Of a DNA stretch of 44,643 nt, positions 6,524-13,924 are shown in pieces. The position numbers were made by a program, and so were the translations under genes. Source of the stretch: a virus; IMG/VR virus record IMGVR_UViG_3300030385_001504, positions 1 through 44,643 of that record. One strand, 5' to 3'. The notes under the pieces were generated by a model. It was not told where the DNA came from, ran no database searches, and saw nothing but the letters and a program-made list of their open reading frames with translations. How positions within the stretch are numbered: the stretch's first letter is position 1; every line of letters begins with the position of its first letter.

Positions 6524-7776
6524 TGGACGAGAATATAATTATAGCACTTGCCTTGAAAGATAACAGCATTATAGATGAAATAAAATTCCTGAAGCCAGAG
6601 CATTTTACGAAGTCGTCAGATGTTTATGCGAAAGTGTTGTCTATTTACCACGATAGGGACGGAGTATCTGGAACAGACTTGATTTTAGAGGGCGTTGACT
6701 TCGATTATACTCTTTCAGAAGATGACAATTTAGTTTCAACCAAGCTATCTATTATTCGCAGCGCAAAGAAAATGCACGACAAATATCAAATGAACTTATT
6801 AAAGAAGTCTTTAGACAAGGTAAATTATAAGGGCTTTGATGAGAGCTTAGATGCGGTTAAAAAGATAGTAAGCACACTAGAGGCTGAATGGGAGTCCGAG
6901 AAAGAAATAAAACCGATTGACTTGGACGCTTTTATCAAGGAAATTAGAGAAGCAAGAAAAAAAGAGATAAAACTAGGGTTAGAATTAAAGACTTTACCTA
7001 CAATGAACCGGACAATCGGCGGTATTATGCCGAGTGATTTAATAGGAATATACGGCAAAGAGAAGTCGTCAAAAACATCATTAGTGCATGAGATCGTGTT
7101 GGATCTAGCCGTAGACCAAAAAATCCCCGTTGCGATATTCAACTTTGAAATGTCTGCCAAACAAATGATAATGAAAACCGTGTCAATGAGAACGGGGCTT
7201 GCGGTTAATGAAATGAGAAACCCAGAGTTCACACAATTGACCAATACACAGTTTGACGAGCATCTGAGAGACATGGCTTTGAAGTACGAGGGTAGTGAGT
7301 TATTTATCGTTGATGACGTTTATGACGAGATTCAGATATACAACAAAGCAAAAGAATTAAAACGGCTATATGGGATTAAACTAATAGTGGTCGATTATTT
7401 GATGCTGATAAACTCTTACAAAAAGTTTGGACAAAGGCGAGACGAGCTAAATTACTTGACGAGATTCTTCAAACAAATGACACAGAAATTAAAAATACCG
7501 ATTATACTAATTAGCCAAGCAAACGATATAGGTGAGAGGGAAGCGGAAGCCAAAGGGTTATCAAGAGACTCTAATTATTACTTTTATGTCCAGAAGTTAA
7601 GCAAGGGGGATTCCGTAGATTATGGGGATTATCAATACACCGCAGAAGAAAATGACTATCTAATACACAACAGAGGTATACGCCACGCAGAAGCAGGCAA
7701 GCCATTTGTGACAAGATTTATAGACAACTATTACAAAGAAATAGACACCAGGAGATTTAATGGCCTTATATTTTAA
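6523..7776 (+). CDS. dnaB: DnaB-like replicative helicase
   Basis: A 417-residue protein with the order of a DnaB helicase: N-terminal helical domain, linker, and RecA-like ATPase. The P-loop is GKEKSSKTS at 178-186, FNFEMS lies at 206-211, Walker B IVVDYLMLI at 288-296, and ILISQAN further on, as in DnaB. The P-loop has Ser183 where nearly all relatives have Gly before Lys-Thr. The enzyme would unwind the fork as a hexamer, loaded by the upstream protein. It overlaps the next gene by 17 bases. Confidence 0.85.
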   Translation: MDENIIIALALKDNSIIDEIKFLKPEHFTKSSDVYAKVLSIYHDRDGVSGTDLILEGVDFDYTLSEDDNLVSTKLSIIRSAKKMHDKYQMNLLKKSLDKVNYKGFDESLDAVKKIVSTLEAEWESEKEIKPIDLDAFIKEIREARKKEIKLGLELKTLPTMNRTIGGIMPSDLIGIYGKEKSSKTSLVHEIVLDLAVDQKIPVAIFNFEMSAKQMIMKTVSMRTGLAVNEMRNPEFTQLTNTQFDEHLRDMALKYEGSELFIVDDVYDEIQIYNKAKELKRLYGIKLIVVDYLMLINSYKKFGQRRDELNYLTRFFKQMTQKLKIPIILISQANDIGEREAEAKGLSRDSNYYFYVQKLSKGDSVDYGDYQYTAEENDYLIHNRGIRHAEAGKPFVTRFIDNYYKEIDTRRFNGLIF

Positions 7777-7954
7777 ATTAAAAAAAATGGCAGAGAAAAC
7801 AGACATTGAAAGTCAAAAAATATTCGCAGAGCTAAAAGGCATCCAGATGTATCGTGACGGACACACCAATCTTGATTTGTCCGTAGAGACACCATTGCAA
7901 AAAGCATATTTGGGCGGGAAAAAGAAAGCCTTTGAACGGGCAGAAGATAATTAA
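7760..7954 (+). CDS. hypothetical early protein
   Basis: A 64-residue protein starting inside the helicase gene at an ATG with AGGAG seven bases upstream. An ATG at residue 10 is less well served. The product is helical and charged; the pattern KAYLGGKKKAFERAE recurs in small phage proteins. Function unknown. Confidence 0.6.
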   Translation: MALYFKLKKMAEKTDIESQKIFAELKGIQMYRDGHTNLDLSVETPLQKAYLGGKKKAFERAEDN

Positions 7955-7996
7955 CCTTTAATTAAATATACGATACCAAACAATATAGGAGTAAAT

Positions 7997-8182
7997 ATGG
8001 ACTTATTAAAAGTAAGAAATATAGAGTTCGACGGCATAGACCAGAAAGATTACCCAGATTATTGTGGTGCTTATATAATTAGTGCAGAATATGACGGGAA
8101 GGGAATGACCGATGAACAAATTGAAGAGCTGAGTGACGATTCGAATTTCTTCCACGAAGCTTTAATGGACTATTTATTTTAA
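7997..8182 (+). CDS. small conserved phage protein (DYPDYCGAYI type)
   Basis: A 61-residue acidic protein. The pattern FDGIDQKDYPDYCGAYI-SAEYDGKGMTDEQIEEL and the final helix ending in MDYLF are ones I recall from many phages and prophages, always without known function. The ribosome site is TAGGAG. Confidence 0.7.
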   Translation: MDLLKVRNIEFDGIDQKDYPDYCGAYIISAEYDGKGMTDEQIEELSDDSNFFHEALMDYLF

Positions 8183-8197
8183 TAAAAAGGAGCATCT

Positions 8198-8488
8198 ATG
8201 CCAGACAATAAATACGCACATGGAATTTATATCAAAGAGATACAAGGACAGCACGGCCTGTTTTTTAACATTGACATGGACGTTGAATTATTCTACTTAT
8301 CAATTGAGCATCATATAAAAGTCGGCAATGACGGGAGAAAGAGGCTTAAATTAACTATGTCAAAACGTAGGGAGCCAAGCGACAAAGGGTTGACTCATTA
8401 TTGTAAAGTCGATGATTACATCAGACCTGATATAGACAGTGGTAATTGCAGCTCTGTTGTTCGATCGGTGAAGGAGGATAGTAATTAA
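8198..8488 (+). CDS. paralog of the putative ssDNA-binding protein
   Basis: A 96-residue protein sharing GIYIKE-type strands and the HYCKVDDYIRPD motif with the protein at 4486 (PYCKINDYVKPD), but ending differently, without the acidic LPF tail. Two divergent copies in one operon suggest duplication and specialisation. The activity is unknown. Confidence 0.55.
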   Translation: MPDNKYAHGIYIKEIQGQHGLFFNIDMDVELFYLSIEHHIKVGNDGRKRLKLTMSKRREPSDKGLTHYCKVDDYIRPDIDSGNCSSVVRSVKEDSN

Positions 8489-8499
8489 ATGAGGTCATT

Positions 8500-8772
8500 A
8501 TGCTACTAACAGTTAAACAGGCGTGTAAAGTCAAGGGCTGTGCGACCTACGCAATTAGGAATGCACTTCACAGGGGTGAGATTGACCACCATAAAGAAGA
8601 AAAGAAAGGCGGTAAGCCCGGCTCAAAGTATTTCATATACTATAACGATAAATTTGCCGAGTGGAAACCGAAGAGCATACCCAACTCGGCACGATTTCTC
8701 ACTTCGCCAAACGGAGTAAGGTATCGGAATGACGCAGTTGGGAAAGAAACTATTCATGGAAACGGAGGTTGA
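8500..8772 (+). CDS. helix-turn-helix DNA-binding protein (excisionase/MerR-like)
   Basis: A 90-residue protein. Residues 2-30 (LLTVKQACKVKGCATYAIRNALHRGEI) fit the helix-turn-helix of excisionase-type proteins, followed by a basic wing and YFIYYNDKFAEW. With no integrase in the window, a transcription factor role is more likely than excision. A 23-codon frame at 8756-8827 overlaps its end and is not supported otherwise. Confidence 0.6.
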   Translation: MLLTVKQACKVKGCATYAIRNALHRGEIDHHKEEKKGGKPGSKYFIYYNDKFAEWKPKSIPNSARFLTSPNGVRYRNDAVGKETIHGNGG

Positions 8773-8879
8773 AATCACCGGACTGTGCCACAAACACTTC
8801 CCCCGAATATCAAGAGGGACTATTTGAGGAATAGCTTGACTTTTACCAAATAATTGTTTTCTTAAAGGAAAGGAGATAT

Positions 8880-9308
8880 ATGCCGATTAAACGTAAATCA
8901 TTAAGCCAGATGTCGCATAGAGATTTAGAGAAAGTTGCTGACAGGGATTTCAGTAAATTTATCCGGCTAAGAGATTCAAACGATTACGGCGTTGTAAGGT
9001 GCTGCACTTGTAAGAAAGAATCACTCTGGAAAGAAATGGATAACGGTCATTTTATCAAACGTGATAAACGAGCTACTAGGTGGGAAGAAACTAACTGCAA
9101 CGCACAATGCAGAGCCTGTAACGAATACGGGAAGGGCGAGGAAGCCAAGCATAAGGAATATATCGACACTCTGTATGGCGAGAACACAGCAGATAAATTA
9201 AGACACAAAGGCAACGAGGTTAGGATCTACTCACGGGCTGACCTTATCGCAATAATCCACCATTATAGATTGAAGTGGAAAGAATTCCTCAAACAAAAGG
9301 AGAATTGA
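8880..9308 (+). CDS. ninG: NinG/Rap Holliday-junction endonuclease
   Basis: A 142-residue protein matching the NinG (Rap) family: FSKFIRLRDS, a zinc-binding CCTCKK, the hallmark DNGHFIKRDKRATRWEE, then NAQCRACNEYGKG and a helical C-terminus. Rap resolves branched recombination intermediates. It completes a lambda-like recombination set with ERF, YqaJ and the NinB-like protein. The ribosome site AAAGGAG precedes ATG. The 107 bases upstream hold TTGAC and an A/T-rich stretch that is a poor promoter. Confidence 0.85.
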   Translation: MPIKRKSLSQMSHRDLEKVADRDFSKFIRLRDSNDYGVVRCCTCKKESLWKEMDNGHFIKRDKRATRWEETNCNAQCRACNEYGKGEEAKHKEYIDTLYGENTADKLRHKGNEVRIYSRADLIAIIHHYRLKWKEFLKQKEN

Positions 9309-9310
9309 TT

Positions 9311-9457
9311 GTGAGAAATTACTTGAATTGCTATAAAGAAAAGGTTATCTTTATCTATCCAGTATGTAAAGTTAATTCTTTACTTTTAGAGCGTCATTGG
9401 GAATTCGTTCTCCTTGGCGTTTTTTTATTTGTCGGGCTTGTAAGGGGGATAAAATGA
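9311..9457 (+). CDS. 48-residue protein with membrane helix
   Basis: Begins at GTG with AAAAGGAG upstream, placed just after the NinG stop, and ends in an ATGA overlap with the next gene. The last 20 residues (EFVLLGVFLFVGLVRGIK) are a transmembrane helix ending in basic residues. Function unknown. Confidence 0.5.
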   Translation: MRNYLNCYKEKVIFIYPVCKVNSLLLERHWEFVLLGVFLFVGLVRGIK

Positions 9458-9711
9458 CTTGGAATTACAGATGTGCAGTAATCACCCACAATTTAGACAA
9501 TGACGGACATAGAGAGATACGTGAGTTTGGGATAGTTGAGGTTTATTATTTAGACGGTAAGCCGGAAAGCCACACGAATTTCAAGAATGATGTTTTGTCA
9601 TACTTCGGAACATTTAAGGAACTGAAAGAAGCTCACAGACTAATCGGACTTGCATTCAAAGAACCAATAATCGACCTAGACGAATTTCCTAATACTTGGA
9701 GTGAGAAATGA
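9454..9711 (+). CDS. conserved small phage protein (WNYR type)
   Basis: An 85-residue protein starting MTWNYRCAVI and containing EVYYLDGKPES and FKELKEAHRL. It belongs to a group I recall in many phage genomes as hypothetical. The ATG after AAGGGGGAT is preferred over an upstream in-frame start because it overlaps the preceding stop as ATGA. Confidence 0.65.
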   Translation: MTWNYRCAVITHNLDNDGHREIREFGIVEVYYLDGKPESHTNFKNDVLSYFGTFKELKEAHRLIGLAFKEPIIDLDEFPNTWSEK

Positions 9712-9782
9712 AACGATTTCCTCCTATGCCTAAATACACGCAAAGATATTATCAAGGCTTGCCTGTTTATCTGACAAACTAG
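9708..9782 (+). CDS. 24-residue peptide, tentative
   Basis: A short frame starting in an ATGA overlap with the previous gene, product MKRFPPMPKYTQRYYQGLP and a short end. It is basic and Tyr-Pro rich. Only the coupling supports it. Confidence 0.3.
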   Translation: MKRFPPMPKYTQRYYQGLPVYLTN

Positions 9783-9804
9783 CAGATAACATTACGGAGT
9801 AGAT

Positions 9805-10278
9805 ATGCGGTGTCCCAGATGTTCAGGAGATAAAATAGCAGTGCATGGCTGTCTCGGCTCGATTCCTCGCATAACCATATACTGCCTTACCCCCATAGAG
9901 GGCTATTCAAGAAGTTTATGTCTATACCACTTTAAGAGTGAAGAAAGGAGATTATTCATGAAGTGGGTTAAAAAGAATAATATTGACTTAAAAGATTTGA
10001 TACCGAGAAATGTGCCAACCCCGTCAAAAGTCTACCCAAAGACACAAAAAGTTAGAGATAAGGCGCAAAAAGTTAGAGATGCGATAAAAAAGGAATATCT
10101 GAGATTGTTTATAACTTCAAGTTTAAGCTGCGAACAAATATGTGAAGTGGTCGCTGAGAAGTATGGCGTTAAGCCTAGAGCCATCCCAATGATGCTCCCG
10201 AAATTAGAGGTAGCAGCACTTCCAAAACCCAATAAAGAGTATTGTAAGCTCAAAAAAGCCAAAACCTCAACGAAGTGA
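9805..10278 (+). CDS. zinc-ribbon protein, last gene of the left early block
   Basis: A 157-residue protein. The N-terminus has CPRC and two further Cys (C16, C27) that could bind zinc. The middle is basic with the repeated QKVRDKAQKVRDAIKKEY, and the C-terminal part (LSCEQICEVVAEKYGVKPRAIPMML) looks like a helix-turn-helix. It may be a DNA-binding regulator, perhaps of late genes given its position as the last rightward gene; that is inference from position. Confidence 0.55.
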   Translation: MRCPRCSGDKIAVHGCLGSIPRITIYCLTPIEGYSRSLCLYHFKSEERRLFMKWVKKNNIDLKDLIPRNVPTPSKVYPKTQKVRDKAQKVRDAIKKEYLRLFITSSLSCEQICEVVAEKYGVKPRAIPMMLPKLEVAALPKPNKEYCKLKKAKTSTK

Positions 10279-10291
10279 GTAAAGAGGATTG

Positions 10292-10305
10292 CCTGTTACG
10301 ACAGG
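10292..10305 (+). terminator. weak hairpin after the early block
   Basis: CCTGT-TACG-ACAGG, a five-base-pair stem followed by GCTTAATTTAT, lies 13 bases after the last rightward stop. It is a possible weak terminator where rightward and leftward transcription converge. Confidence 0.3.
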
Positions 10306-10423
10306 GCTTAATTTATACTTACCAATTTTCATTCAATTTGTTATGTTGTTGAATCAGATACTCCCCATCATCCCAAAGACTTTAGGTTTTATAATTGCTT
10401 GGATAAAAAAAAGCCAATCCAGT

Positions 10424-10456
10424 TTACGGAAGTAGATTATGAATCTAGCTCCGTAA
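10424..10456. repeat. 33-bp interrupted palindrome
   Basis: TTACGGA pairs with TCCGTAA and TAGATT with AATCTA, around a three-base centre and separated by a two-base mismatch. There is no U-run, so a protein site or RNA stem-loop is more likely than a classical terminator. It sits in the 700-bp convergent gap between the early and late blocks. Confidence 0.55.
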
Positions 10457-10545
10457 GCACGATTGACTATGTATTATATAGAAGAAAAGGGCAAAAGTCC
10501 TCAATGAATGTCCTCCGTTTTCTTTGAAAACAGCTCTAGAAAAGA

Positions 10546-10710
10546 TTATTTGTTCAATTTCCAAGTGCAAAACTCCTCCAAAAGTGCTTTATAAACTTGA
10601 TTTCGTATCGGGCAAAGACCAATCATCCTTGCAATCCTTGCATTGTGCACCATCCCGATATACCTGATTTATCCCACAGATACTAAATTGTATTTAATAA
10701 ATTTAGACAT
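10546..10710 (-). pseudogene. decayed helix-turn-helix-like frame
   Basis: From ATG at 10710 the minus strand encodes 13 residues, a TAA, then continues in frame as IRYIGMVHNARIARMIG and further helical sequence to a TAA at 10546. The segment NARIARMIGL resembles the first helices of a helix-turn-helix. This may be a remnant of a regulator or replication gene, or chance. Between 10711 and 10950 I see only low-complexity sequence, including a Ser/Asn-rich minus-strand frame coded by AGT/AAT triplets. Confidence 0.3.
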
Positions 10711-10950
10711 GTTCTTTATTTAAGATACTTGAATAATTGCTTAATGCAGCCTCAGTGCAAATTATTGGTAGTAACTTAATTGTTACACTTCTTCTTTCAA
10801 GAGTTGCTTTCTATGCCATTAATACTCCACTTCTCATCATTCCTATTACTGTTGTCAATACTATTACTTTTACTATTACTACTACTATTACGGGGTATAC
10901 CCATAGGTTCACCTATACCTCTATTTGAAGAAAGAGGTTTTGATTCGTTG

Positions 10951-10976
10951 GAGATATAAAAAATATTTTTATACTC
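10951..10976 (-). terminator. AT-rich hairpin after the ferredoxin gene
   Basis: GAGATATAAAAA and TTTTTATACTC form a nearly complete AT-rich stem with a one-base bulge directly after the ferredoxin stop. It could end leftward late transcription or act in both directions. The stem is AT-only in its core, so strength is doubtful. Confidence 0.4.
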
Positions 10977-11309
10977 TTATCTTCCTAATTCGTCCAGCTT
11001 ATCTTTTTTCGCCAAAAGTTCCTCTTCGGTTTCTACATTGGCCGGATCCGGCAAACAGCAGTCAACAGGACAGACAGCAGCACACTGTGGCTCGTCGTGA
11101 AATCCTTTACATTCAGTACATTTATCTGGGACTATATAGAAGAATTCATCTGAATAGAATTTTCCGGCACCGGATGGTGCAGCATCACCATCGCCGTAAT
11201 TCTTTCCTTCAAGTTCCCACTCAGCTCCGCCTTCATAGATGGCTGTATTGGGACATTCAGGTTCGCACGCACCACAGTTAATGCACTCATCAGTGATGAA
11301 AATAGCCAT
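10977..11309 (-). CDS. 2[4Fe-4S] ferredoxin, long-insert type
   Basis: A 110-residue ferredoxin with both cluster sites intact: C9-x2-C12-x2-C15-x3-C19-Pro, and C64-x2-C67-x8-C76-x3-C80-Pro. An insertion of about 40 residues between them and an acidic helix at the end match bacterial ferredoxins I recall from Bacteroidota and Chlorobi relatives. It would carry low-potential electrons in the cytoplasm. It is an unusual cargo for a phage. No partner enzyme is encoded nearby, so it presumably serves a host oxidoreductase, radical-SAM enzyme or reductase. The gene stands apart from the late operon behind 2-3 direct repeats, suggesting its own control. Host contamination is unlikely because phage genes lie on both sides. 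Confidence 0.92.
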   Translation of the reverse strand: MAIFITDECINCGACEPECPNTAIYEGGAEWELEGKNYGDGDAAPSGAGKFYSDEFFYIVPDKCTECKGFHDEPQCAAVCPVDCCLPDPANVETEEELLAKKDKLDELGR

Positions 11310-11361
11310 TATAATAATCCTAACTTTTATGGTTTATATTGAATTTCCAACTTGCTGAAGC

Positions 11362-11411
11362 AAAAAGGTTATACCCTTAATGTTTTCCAGTATAAAAAGG
11401 TTATACCCTTA
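11362..11411. repeat. tandem direct repeats upstream of the ferredoxin gene
   Basis: AAAAAGGTTATACCCTTA occurs at 11362-11379 and again at 11394-11411, a 32-base period or about three helical turns. On the minus strand each unit starts TGGAAA and contains TATAACC; a third, degenerate unit (TGGAAA...TATAAACC) lies nearer the gene. The spacing fits side-by-side binding of a regulator or stacked promoter elements for the ferredoxin. Confidence 0.6.
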
Positions 11412-11526
11412 TATTTTCCATTATGGCAGTGATTTGTAAAGAATAGCTTACGTTATTGCCTTATAGCCGCCCACAAGCTCCACAGAGCCCTCCTAAGGCA
11501 CTATATGAGTCAGTGTTAGCAAATAC

Positions 11527-11721
11527 TTACATTGTATCATAGGATCGTCCAGTAGATCCCCCTGAGTATAATCTACCCATCTCTCTAACCCCCTCTTCTC
11601 TCTCTATAAGCCATCCCCCTCCATTACTGGAACGTAATGTTGAAAATGAACTGTTTTGCAAGGAATCAGATGGAAAACTGTATCGAGTCTTTAATAATCT
11701 ATATCCCTTCGGGTATACCAC
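11527..11721 (-). CDS. possible Gly/Ser-rich small protein
   Basis: A 64-codon frame from GTG with AGAGGA upstream, overlapping the end of the previous gene by 23 bases. The product is rich in Ser, Gly and Arg. Composition is unlike its neighbours and no family is seen. The gap 11412-11526 shows nothing else I can support. Confidence 0.3.
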   Translation of the reverse strand: MVYPKGYRLLKTRYSFPSDSLQNSSFSTLRSSNGGGWLIEREEGVREMGRLYSGGSTGRSYDTM

Positions 11722-11884
11722 GTTCCTCTTTCGGTGTTAAATTACGGGCGCAACTTAATTTCTTATCTGTTTTGTTGACTAGGTTTAAGCATTCAATTAC
11801 TTCGTTCAAATCCATGTTGGTTCTTACTGTCGTTTTCTCTTCAATGTTATATTTATCTATTGTTATAATTTCCCATTCTATCAT
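11699..11884 (-). CDS. hypothetical protein after the phosphoesterase
   Basis: A 61-residue protein beginning six bases after the phosphoesterase stop with a GAGGCGAA ribosome site. It starts with beta strands (MIEWEIITIDKY) and is then helical. Not recognised. Close spacing places it in the late operon. Confidence 0.55.
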   Translation of the reverse strand: MIEWEIITIDKYNIEEKTTVRTNMDLNEVIECLNLVNKTDKKLSCARNLTPKEERGIPEGI

Positions 11885-11890
11885 TTCGCC

Positions 11891-12751
11891 TCATATACTT
11901 ACATGAATGTCTATGTAGTCTAACCCACCGTCTTTTTTCGCTGTCTGTCTCGGTGTAAGTTCTATTTTAATTGATCCCAAATCTGACGGGCTCATGCAGG
12001 CATCAGCTATGTAAGACTTTTTGTTGTCAACATAACTCTGCAAAAACGAGCCTGTCCTTGCGAGTAGTTTTTTGCTTTGCCTTAACTTCAAATGACCACC
12101 GCCCTGTCCTAATTTCATTTGGGTGATGAATGCTGCACTCTTTTTGTGGTCGTGTCCCATTAAGTAAATATCAGCATCGGCAGCCATAGCCATGTCCTCA
12201 ACTCTATTAAGTGAGCCACCCACCTTCTTACTTGCGCCTTTGCCGTGATGTACCCAAATATCTACTTTGGATTTTGCGTTTCTGTTCTTCTGTCTGAAGG
12301 ATAAACGAATAAATGAAGAGACCCCCAAATACTTACAGCTTAATTGACTTGACATATATTGAGTTGAAGTAAACCCACCTACTAATTCAGCATAATGATT
12401 CCCCTCTACTAATCCAATAACATCATCTTTAAAGGGTTTCCACTCCTCAATGAATTTATCAGTTTGAGATTTATAGAAGTCATCTAATGTTTCAATGGTT
12501 GACTCGTGCAGATTCTTATTGCTGAGAATCATTCTTTCTGAAGTTGAAGCCAGGTCATCATAATCCCCCATGCCTAAAATTAGCTTTCTTTTCTTAGTCT
12601 TAACCCACTCTAAATAATCTAAATACCTTTCTTCGTCACATAAGGGTGCAAATCTGTGGATGTCTCCAATCGGAAGAAGATAATACGGTTCGTTATACTC
12701 ATCAAAGATTATCTCTTTATGATGAATAGTAAAGATTCCTGTTGTAGTCAT
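11891..12751 (-). CDS. calcineurin-like metallophosphoesterase
   Basis: A 286-residue protein with the motif series of the metallophosphoesterase superfamily: GD at 29-30 with H32, GMGDYDD at 60-66, EGNHY at 116-120, HHG at 168-170 and GHDH at 199-202. These residues bind two metal ions and cleave phosphoesters; the substrate could be DNA ends, nucleotides or a signalling nucleotide. Phage relatives occur as stand-alone genes. It follows the endolysin gene by 18 bases and so is probably expressed late. Confidence 0.85.
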   Translation of the reverse strand: MTTTGIFTIHHKEIIFDEYNEPYYLLPIGDIHRFAPLCDEERYLDYLEWVKTKKRKLILGMGDYDDLASTSERMILSNKNLHESTIETLDDFYKSQTDKFIEEWKPFKDDVIGLVEGNHYAELVGGFTSTQYMSSQLSCKYLGVSSFIRLSFRQKNRNAKSKVDIWVHHGKGASKKVGGSLNRVEDMAMAADADIYLMGHDHKKSAAFITQMKLGQGGGHLKLRQSKKLLARTGSFLQSYVDNKKSYIADACMSPSDLGSIKIELTPRQTAKKDGGLDYIDIHVSI

Positions 12752-12769
12752 TTTAATTCATGTTTGTGA

Positions 12770-13300
12770 TTAAATTTTCATCCAATCATGTATCGTGAAG
12801 TCTTCGGGGATCTTTTTATTAAGTCGGTTAATCCATCCCCGCCCAAATACATCATAATCATCTAGGGATTCGTAGTGGAGTCTAATTAAAGATTTGAATT
12901 GTGCATAAAATATAATGGGTGCGAATCGGTTAATGGCCACCAACGTCAAGCATCCGAATTTACCATCTACTCTTAAGTCACATCCTACACCATTGGCAGT
13001 TCGTTGTATGATTTTCACAGAAGTACGTTTACCAACATTCACACCCACGTCAAATAATCTTATTGCTATCTCTTCATTCTTGATTTTATCGTATAAAGGA
13101 TCCCAGAACTTCTTTAGATAAAAATAGAATAGGATATTACTTACTGCAGCTTTTGATTTGGCTTTGAATAATTTATAATAAATTATAGGATGCCAAACGA
13201 CAGAGACACCGTTCCGAGTGCCTTTCCCTTTATCTCTGGGATGGTATGAGTCGCCCCCCTCGTTTTCAAGCATGAAATCAAATGCTTTTTTGTATCTCAC
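12770..13300 (-). CDS. GH108-type endolysin (N-acetylmuramidase)
   Basis: A 176-residue protein of the glycosyl hydrolase 108 family: FDFMLENEGG at residues 7-16 with the catalytic Glu14, a D-KGKGTRNGVS segment, and a C-terminal RGWINRLNK of the peptidoglycan-binding part. It hydrolyses the glycan strands of the host wall to release progeny. The GTG start at 13300 forms a GTGA overlap with the stop of the upstream membrane protein, so a longer upstream reading is rejected. No signal peptide is seen, so release needs a holin, as the neighbours suggest. Confidence 0.8.
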   Translation of the reverse strand: MRYKKAFDFMLENEGGDSYHPRDKGKGTRNGVSVVWHPIIYYKLFKAKSKAAVSNILFYFYLKKFWDPLYDKIKNEEIAIRLFDVGVNVGKRTSVKIIQRTANGVGCDLRVDGKFGCLTLVAINRFAPIIFYAQFKSLIRLHYESLDDYDVFGRGWINRLNKKIPEDFTIHDWMKI

Positions 13301-13542
13301 AATGATAACAACACGATAGCCAGAACAAGTCCACCGACAAGTGATAACCAAACCCAATAGGGAACTGACTTCATTACTACTTTTACAGCTATGTCAACTA
13401 TCTTAGATTCTATCCAATAACCAATTCTAGCCAATATGCTTATCTTAATTGTAGGTTTCTGATAGATTTCTTTAAGTTTGTCGAGTTTTTTTGGCAGTTC
13501 CCTTTTTGGTGAGTCTAAGCCTTTGGGCTCAATGTCAATCAT
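13297..13542 (-). CDS. tail-anchored membrane protein of the lysis cassette
   Basis: An 81-residue protein. The N-terminal 35 residues are polar and Lys/Pro rich. Hydrophobic stretches at about 36-55 and 60-81 include a strong C-terminal helix (WVWLSLVGGLVLAIVLLSL). It lies between the small holin-like gene and the endolysin with overlaps on both sides. It may be a holin, antiholin or spanin-like helper. Confidence 0.6.
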   Translation of the reverse strand: MIDIEPKGLDSPKRELPKKLDKLKEIYQKPTIKISILARIGYWIESKIVDIAVKVVMKSVPYWVWLSLVGGLVLAIVLLSL

Positions 13543-13708
13543 TTTTTGGCTTGACCGGAGGAGTGTTAAGTCCTAACTTCTCAAAGATTTTAATAATTAT
13601 TTCTAAAATCTTGTTGTCTGTTTCGTTAGGTGTTATTTTTACAATCACTGAAGCAATAGTAACTACGCTAGTGACAACGACAAGCCAATTTTCAGCTAAC
13701 CATTCCAT
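13535..13708 (-). CDS. small holin-like protein
   Basis: A 57-residue protein: a short N-terminal segment, one transmembrane helix (WLVVVTSVVTIASVIVKI), then TPNETDNKILEIIIKIL and a basic Pro-rich end. This arrangement is common in small phage holins. A GAGGT ribosome site precedes ATG 13708, and the stop lies inside the next gene. It would permeabilise the inner membrane for the muramidase. Confidence 0.6.
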   Translation of the reverse strand: MEWLAENWLVVVTSVVTIASVIVKITPNETDNKILEIIIKIFEKLGLNTPPVKPKND

Positions 13709-13710
13709 TT

Positions 13711-13875
13711 TTACCTCTTTTTGTTTTTGATTTTATGTGTTATGCTAATAACCGTGTAGATTATTGATGCGGTTAAGAGAATAATTTTTAATATGCTTTC
13801 TAAGTCCGTGAATGATATACCAAACACAAATCCATTCACGGGTAATACTGTCCATTCTCTTAGTCTCTCTAACAT
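13711..13875 (-). CDS. 54-residue membrane protein, first of the lysis cassette
   Basis: ATG 13875 to TAA 13711. One hydrophobic helix (ILKIILLTASIIYTVISI) is followed by a very basic C-terminus (KIKNKKR), which would stay in the cytoplasm. It lies two bases upstream of the holin-like gene and may be a second holin or its regulator. Confidence 0.6.
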   Translation of the reverse strand: MLERLREWTVLPVNGFVFGISFTDLESILKIILLTASIIYTVISITHKIKNKKR

Positions 13876-13924
13876 CGTTATATCCTATTAATCTGCATCC
13901 AATCAAAAAATATTTACTTTACTT

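Noticed and set aside
8500-8772. Excisionase paired with an integrase, implying a temperate phage
   Set aside because: The helix-turn-helix fits, but no tyrosine or serine recombinase, attachment-like repeat or repressor was seen in the window.
10737-10928. Plus-strand frame of 63 codons with Thr/Ile repeats
   Set aside because: It is low-complexity ACT/ATT triplet sequence with no ribosome site, in a region that otherwise looks decayed.
10977-11309. Ferredoxin as host contamination at a contig join
   Set aside because: Phage genes flank it on both sides in one continuous sequence and the gene order reads on smoothly; still worth checking by read depth, as noted.
13301-13357. Longer N-terminus for the endolysin
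   Set aside because: The extension overlaps the upstream membrane gene far more than needed. GTG 13300 gives the usual GTGA coupling and places the catalytic Glu at residue 14, as in the family.
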